Shown here: in pieces, positions 41,215 to 45,266 of the stretch
Numbering within the stretch: position 1 is the first letter of the stretch
Layout of the letters: every line of letters starts with the position of its first letter
Assembly: GCA_934792465.1 (NCBI GenBank)
Contig: CAKVOK010000024.1
Span: 1 to 45,266, forward strand
Direction of reading: 5' to 3'
DNA from: an uncultured Clostridia bacterium
GTDB taxonomy: Bacteria > Bacillota > Clostridia > RUG12999
DNA length: 45,266 bases
Program-made: the position numbers and the translations under genes
Notes under the pieces: generated by a model
What the model was told of the DNA's origin: nothing
Seen by the model: the letters and a program-made list of their open reading frames with translations, nothing else
Databases searched by the model: none

Positions 41215-41637
41215 ATGGGAATTAATTTATATAATGCCGAACGGTACTGCGACCCCACAGCATACGAAGCGCTCACAAGGGTTGAAACCGAAGAAAAGAA
41301 ATCGGCATTCCGTCCCGTTGTTTATATATGCTCTCCGTATTCCGGCGATACGGAAGTAAATGTGCAAAATGCGAGAAAATATTGCAGATTTGCGGTTGAC
41401 AGCGGATGTGTGCCGATAGCGCCGCATCTTCTGTTTCCGCAGTTTATGGCAGACGATAATCCGAGAGAGCGGAATCTTGCGATGTTTATGGATATTGTTA
41501 TTTTATCGAAGTGCGCAGAGCTTTGGGCGTTCGGTGAAAATATATCGGACGGAATGAAGATTGAGATATCAAAGGCAAAACGGAAAGGTCAGCCTATACG
41601 ATATTTTAACGATAATTGCGAGGAGGTACACAGATGA
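41215..41637 (+). CDS. DUF4406 / nucleoside deoxyribosyltransferase-like protein
   Basis: A 140-residue protein. The ATG at 41215 is four bases after the polymerase stop, with AAAGGA upstream; an earlier in-frame ATG lies inside the polymerase gene. RPVVYICSPYSGDTEVNVQN, FAVDSGCVPIAPHLLFPQFM and CAELWAFGENISDGMKIEI fit the DUF4406 family, which has a nucleoside 2-deoxyribosyltransferase-like fold. It might alter nucleotides or nucleotide pools during replication; catalytic activity is unproven for this family. It overlaps the next gene by ATGA. Confidence 0.82.
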   Translation: MGINLYNAERYCDPTAYEALTRVETEEKKSAFRPVVYICSPYSGDTEVNVQNARKYCRFAVDSGCVPIAPHLLFPQFMADDNPRERNLAMFMDIVILSKCAELWAFGENISDGMKIEISKAKRKGQPIRYFNDNCEEVHR

Positions 41638-42239
41638 AGGAAATTAAAGCGATACAGACAGAGTATAACGGATATCTTTTTCGATCCCGGCTGGAGGCGC
41701 GTTGGGCAGTGTTCTTTGATGCTTGCGGTGCCAAATGGGAATATGAGCCGGAGGGTTATGATTTGGGAAACGGAATTTTATATCTTCCGGATTTCCTTTT
41801 GCATAATGTTGCAGGCAGAGCCGGCGGGGATTTGTTTGTAGAGGTTAAAGGTAATATGACGCATAAGGACTCAAAGAAAATTAAACGCTTTATAGAAATC
41901 GGAATGAAAAAACCAAATGAATACGGAAAATCCAAGACGGCTATTCTTTTAGTCGGCAATATCCCGGAAGGGGAAAAGATGGCTGATATAATAAATGATA
42001 TAAGCTGTAAAGCGTATGATGACCACCAAGGTTTATCAATGTATAATTTTGAGTCAATAGATGGCGATTACTTTGGCGCTCATCCGGGAGTCAATAAAAA
42101 CGGAAGATTTGAATTGTTCGGAGATGACTGCAATTATTTGTGCGATATAGATGCGGATAAAACGGAAAAAGCATACAAGCTTGCAAGGCAGGCAAGGTTT
42201 GAATACGGGGAGACACCGATGAAATGGAGGTTTAAATGA
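41634..42239 (+). CDS. Phage PD-(D/E)XK endonuclease-like protein
   Basis: A 201-residue protein. The ATG at 41634 follows AGGAGG by 7 bases. The nuclease signature is visible: FRSRLEARWAVFF (Glu21), YLPDFLL (Asp53) and LFVEVKGN (Glu70, Lys72). Proteins with this exact order occur widely in phage replication operons and are probably structure- or site-specific DNA nucleases. The rest (ILLVGNIPEGEKMADII, MYNFESIDGDYFGAHPG) is less conserved. It is coupled to both neighbours by short overlaps. Confidence 0.78.
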   Translation: MKEIKAIQTEYNGYLFRSRLEARWAVFFDACGAKWEYEPEGYDLGNGILYLPDFLLHNVAGRAGGDLFVEVKGNMTHKDSKKIKRFIEIGMKKPNEYGKSKTAILLVGNIPEGEKMADIINDISCKAYDDHQGLSMYNFESIDGDYFGAHPGVNKNGRFELFGDDCNYLCDIDADKTEKAYKLARQARFEYGETPMKWRFK

Positions 42240-44587
42240 TGCGTGATTTGGCAATTGCTTACGGAAACAGCAGACAGGCAAAAAGGTGGATAAACAAAAC
42301 AATAAAATTTGAAGATTTGAAGGAACGTCTCAAGGTTCCTATACGCACAACGGAATCTGCCGAGGAATATGCAAAAATGAATAAGGCGCAAAAGGATGCG
42401 GCAAAGGACCACGGAGGATTTGTGGGAGGACATTTGAAGGGAGGCCGCAGAAAGGTTGATACTGTGGAACTTCGCTCAATGATTGCACTGGACGGAGACC
42501 GTATAGACAGTGATTTTCTTGAAAACTATGAAACCACGGTATCGTATGCCTCAGTGCTGTATACAACGCATAGCAGTACCGAAGAAAATCCGAGAGTAAG
42601 GCTGTTGTTTCCGCTTACAAGAGATATTACATCGGAAGAATTTGTTGCGGTATCCCGATATCTTGCGCAAGCACTGGGTATTGATTATTTTGACGAATGC
42701 TCATATCAGCCAAATCAGCTTATGTATTGGCCGTCAGTACCGCAAAACGGTGTATTCGTGTATAAAGAAACGGACGGAGAATGGGTCAATCCCGATACAA
42801 TTCTTTCAGCACATCCCGAATGGACTGATCCGACAAGACTTCCAACATCGTCCCGTGAAAGCCACGCAAATATTATAGCCGGGAAAAAAGTTCAAGACCC
42901 GCTTGAAAAAGACGGCATAGTAGGTGTTTTTAACAGAGTGTATTATCCGATAGGAAAAGCGCTTGAAACATATCTTTCCGACATATATGAGCCGACAGTA
43001 AATGAAAACCGGTGGCACTTTATAGAATCTGCCAGTATGCCGGGTGTTGAGATAAAAGATGATAAATTTGTATACAGTCACCATGCTAAAGATCCAGCAT
43101 ATCTGCAATTGTGTAATGCCTTTGACATTGTTCGTATACATAAATTCGGTGGTATGGATGATAAGGAATCATATAGGGCAATGTGTGAGTTTGCTATGCA
43201 GCAGGATGATGTGAAATTGCAGACGGCAAACGAAAGATTAAATGCTGCCGCATCGGATTTTAATAATAGCGGTGACGAAAACTGGATGGCAAAGTTGAAG
43301 TATCAGCCAAAATCGGGCGTACTCGAAAACAGTGTGTATAATTTGAATCTTATTCTTAATAACGACCCGGACTTTGCAGGTTTTGCATATAACGAAATGG
43401 CAGACCGTATTCAGGTGACGGGTACACTGCCATGGGAACGTCCGGAAGGAAATAATTTTTGGAGAGATGCGGATACGGCACAGCTGCGTTCTGTTATAGA
43501 CATACGCTATCTGCCGTTTTCTGCACGTAATTATGATATATCATTTACAAAAGTGGCGGATGACAGACATTTTCACCCGATACGAAACTATCTTGACTCT
43601 CTCCCGGAATGGGACGGAATAAAAAGAGTTGAGAGCTTGTTTATAAAATATCTCAAAGCCGATGATACGGAATATGTGCGTGAGGTTACGAGGAAAACAT
43701 TTGCAGCTGCTGTGGCGCGCATTTATAATCCCGGCACAAAGTTCGACTGTGTACCGGTTTTGGACGGAGAACAGGGTATCGGGAAAAGTACCATTGTAAA
43801 AGACTTGGTACAGTCCGAATATTATTCCGAAACACTGTCACTCACTGATATGGACGATAAATCCGGCGCGGAGAAACTGCAGGGATTTTGGGTAGTGGAA
43901 ATAGGCGAGCTTGCCGGCATGAAAAAAGCCGATATAGAAAAAGTCAAAGCATTTCTTTCGACATCTGATGATAAGTATCGGCCGTCATATGGTAAGGCGG
44001 TAGAAAGCCATCCAAGGCAGTGCATTATCATTGCAACGGTAAACGGTGAGAGAGGATACCTGCGCGACATAACCGGCAACCGCCGTTTTTGGATAATAAA
44101 AGTTCATCAGACAAAACAAAAAAAGGCGTGGAATTTTGATGATACTTTCAGAAATCAATTTTGGAGTGAGGCAAAAGAAATATGGAAGTCCGGGGAAAAG
44201 CTATACCTTGAAGGCGATGTGCTTGAAGAAGCTGAAAAAGCACAGCAGAGCGCTATGGAGCGTGATGAGCGTACCGGCATGATTGAGGAATACCTAAACG
44301 CATTACTGCCCGATGACTGGAGCAATATGGATGTGTTTGCGCGCAGAAATTATCTGAACGGATGTGAATTCGGCTCGCCGGAGCATAACGGCAGAAATAC
44401 CCGTACTGAGGTAAGCAATGCCGAAATATGGTGTGAGTGTTTCGGTAAAAATCTGCAGGAGCTGAAACCTTCCGACAGCTATGCCATAGCGGCAATCATG
44501 GCGCAAATACCCGGCTGGGAGCGCACATCAAGCACGAGGCGGCAGCCGATATATGGCAAACAACGAATATACCAAATGAAAGGATAA
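42236..44587 (+). CDS. VapE-type primase-helicase
   Basis: A 783-residue replication protein with two parts. The N-terminal half looks like an archaeo-eukaryotic primase domain: MIALDGDRI (Asp86, Asp88), YTTHSSTEENPRVRLLFPL (His112, Arg120/122), ECSYQPNQLMYWP. The C-terminal half is a virulence-associated-E type helicase with Walker A GEQGIGKST (about 511-519), WVVEIGELAGMKKADIEKVK (Walker B region), RQCIIIATVNG and YLRDITGNRRFWIIKV. It likely makes primers and unwinds the element's DNA. Start overlaps the previous stop (ATGA). It ends at a long inverted repeat that could be the replication origin. Confidence 0.9.
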   Translation: MMRDLAIAYGNSRQAKRWINKTIKFEDLKERLKVPIRTTESAEEYAKMNKAQKDAAKDHGGFVGGHLKGGRRKVDTVELRSMIALDGDRIDSDFLENYETTVSYASVLYTTHSSTEENPRVRLLFPLTRDITSEEFVAVSRYLAQALGIDYFDECSYQPNQLMYWPSVPQNGVFVYKETDGEWVNPDTILSAHPEWTDPTRLPTSSRESHANIIAGKKVQDPLEKDGIVGVFNRVYYPIGKALETYLSDIYEPTVNENRWHFIESASMPGVEIKDDKFVYSHHAKDPAYLQLCNAFDIVRIHKFGGMDDKESYRAMCEFAMQQDDVKLQTANERLNAAASDFNNSGDENWMAKLKYQPKSGVLENSVYNLNLILNNDPDFAGFAYNEMADRIQVTGTLPWERPEGNNFWRDADTAQLRSVIDIRYLPFSARNYDISFTKVADDRHFHPIRNYLDSLPEWDGIKRVESLFIKYLKADDTEYVREVTRKTFAAAVARIYNPGTKFDCVPVLDGEQGIGKSTIVKDLVQSEYYSETLSLTDMDDKSGAEKLQGFWVVEIGELAGMKKADIEKVKAFLSTSDDKYRPSYGKAVESHPRQCIIIATVNGERGYLRDITGNRRFWIIKVHQTKQKKAWNFDDTFRNQFWSEAKEIWKSGEKLYLEGDVLEEAEKAQQSAMERDERTGMIEEYLNALLPDDWSNMDVFARRNYLNGCEFGSPEHNGRNTRTEVSNAEIWCECFGKNLQELKPSDSYAIAAIMAQIPGWERTSSTRRQPIYGKQRIYQMKG

Positions 44588-44732
44588 CGGAACAGGAAAG
44601 TGCCACAACCACAACTTTTTCCCTTATATTCAAAACAGTTTTTATTAACACATAAAACATATACCCTGTGCATACACGCACGCGTAATAAATATATAGGG
44701 AAATAGTTGTGGACTTGTGGTCTTGTTCCCGG
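44588..44732. repeat. Long inverted repeat after the primase-helicase gene (possible origin)
   Basis: A left arm (44588-44630; GGAACA, CCACAA, CCACAACT, TTTCCC, TATATT in order) is the near reverse complement of a right arm (44690-44732). About 60 bases lie between them, including a small dyad GTGC/GCAC (44668-44681). The repeat fills nearly the whole 154-base gap. Its position next to the primase-helicase suggests an origin or regulatory site. Confidence 0.6.
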
Positions 44733-44741
44733 TAAAAAATA

Positions 44742-45026
44742 ATGATAGTTGAAAAAAACATCGAACAAAAACTTGTGAAAGCAGTAAAGAATTCCGGTGG
44801 TCTTGCGGTGAAATTTGTAAGTCCCGGATTAAATGGCGTTCCTGACAGAATAATCCTTATGCCGGGAGGAATTATGGCATTTGCCGAGATAAAATCACCC
44901 AAAAAGAAAATGCGTCCTTTGCAGGTAAAGCGTAAAAGACAACTGGAAATGTTGGGATTTAAAGTGTACTGCATAGACAATGCAGAGTGTATCGGAGGGA
45001 TACTTGATGAAATATATACCACATGA
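44742..45026 (+). CDS. VRR-NUC domain nuclease
   Basis: A 94-residue stand-alone VRR-NUC protein. The catalytic pattern is plain: early Glu (EKNIEQKLVKAVK), GVPDRIILMP (Asp35), FAEIKSPKKKMRPLQ (Glu49, Lys51, Gln61). VRR-NUC enzymes cut branched DNA; in phages this form is often beside an SNF2 helicase. The ribosome binding site is weak (CCCGGT), so translation may depend on the upstream structure. It overlaps the SNF2 gene by 20 bases. Confidence 0.88.
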   Translation: MIVEKNIEQKLVKAVKNSGGLAVKFVSPGLNGVPDRIILMPGGIMAFAEIKSPKKKMRPLQVKRKRQLEMLGFKVYCIDNAECIGGILDEIYTT

Positions 45027-45266
45027 TTATCAGAAATACGCATCGGAATTTATAGAAAAACATATGACGACGGCTGTGTTTCTTGATATGGGTCTCGGAA
45101 AAACAATTATAACTCTTTCTGCCGTTAACAATCTCTGTCTCGATACATTTGAGGTGCAGAAGGTTTTGGTTATTGCGCCTCTGCGTGTTGCAAGAGATAC
45201 ATGGAAAGCGGAAATCGAAAAATGGGAGCATTTGAAACACTTAAAATACTCTGTTGCAATCGGAAC
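45007..45266 (+). CDS. SNF2-family helicase, N-terminal part (cut by window end)
   Basis: An open frame from ATG 45007 with GGAGG 8 bases upstream runs off the window after 86 residues. It starts MKYIPHDYQKYASEFI, then TTAVFLDMGLGKTIITLSAV, the Walker A motif (GLGKT, 29-33) and motif Ia (VLVIAPLRVARDTWKAEIEKW). This is the start of a phage SNF2-type DEAD-like ATPase that typically follows VRR-NUC in Clostridia prophages and probably remodels or unwinds DNA during replication. Confidence 0.88.
   Translation, partial: MKYIPHDYQKYASEFIEKHMTTAVFLDMGLGKTIITLSAVNNLCLDTFEVQKVLVIAPLRVARDTWKAEIEKWEHLKHLKYSVAIG

Noticed and set aside
1..45266. CRISPR arrays, tRNA or rRNA genes
   Set aside because: No regularly spaced repeats, cloverleaf patterns or rRNA-like stretches were seen anywhere in the window.

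Overview
The window looks like a moderately AT-rich Firmicute (class Clostridia) chromosome. Supporting traits are strong GGAGG-type ribosome binding sites, S-layer-homology (SLH) surface anchors, an LplABC/YtcP-type sugar importer, AraC regulators and a Clostridia-type prophage replication module. The pairing of SLH anchors with pectinase-like proteins recalls gut pectin degraders such as Monoglobus, but that genus-level idea is inference only.

Layout. (1) 1-603: the last 55 codons of a probable serine recombinase, its terminator, and a repeat-rich gap. (2) 604-5050: an AraC regulator divergent from a four-gene cluster (metallo-beta-lactamase-fold hydrolase, DgoD-like sugar-acid dehydratase, short-chain dehydrogenase, leaderless GH16). 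(3) 5092-6332: a second AraC regulator, convergent with GH16, with a consensus promoter and a hairpin-rich 5' leader; a separate promoter points right. (4) 6333-35301: a 29-kb run of same-strand genes with almost no gaps, probably one operon. It encodes five large secreted proteins (three with SLH domains; four with LVIVD-type beta-propellers fused to pectate-lyase-like beta-helices, SGNH esterases or SLH anchors), two leaderless toroid-like proteins, a GH105 unsaturated-uronyl hydrolase, an alpha/beta hydrolase, two ABC permeases, a lipoprotein binding protein, a TIM-barrel isomerase and a GH3 enzyme, and it ends at a clear terminator. (5) 35360-45266: the early/replication region of a prophage or related element: two sigma-like regulators, a DUF2800 nuclease, a DUF2815 protein, family A DNA polymerase, DUF4406, a PD-(D/E)XK nuclease, a VapE-type primase-helicase, VRR-NUC and the start of an SNF2 helicase.

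How it may work together: surface-bound and secreted proteins bind, deacetylate and cut an acetylated, uronate-containing polysaccharide (pectin or rhamnogalacturonan-like is the best guess). The binding protein and permeases import oligosaccharides; the ATPase is not in the window and is presumably shared. GH105, GH3, GH16 and perhaps the toroid proteins finish depolymerisation in the cytoplasm, and the dehydratase, dehydrogenase, isomerase and MBL-fold enzyme process the resulting sugar acids. The two AraC proteins are the obvious regulators. The most unusual feature is the repeated use of an LVIVD propeller as a shared module in differently ordered secreted proteins. Structure, substrate and operon extent are inferred from sequence alone.
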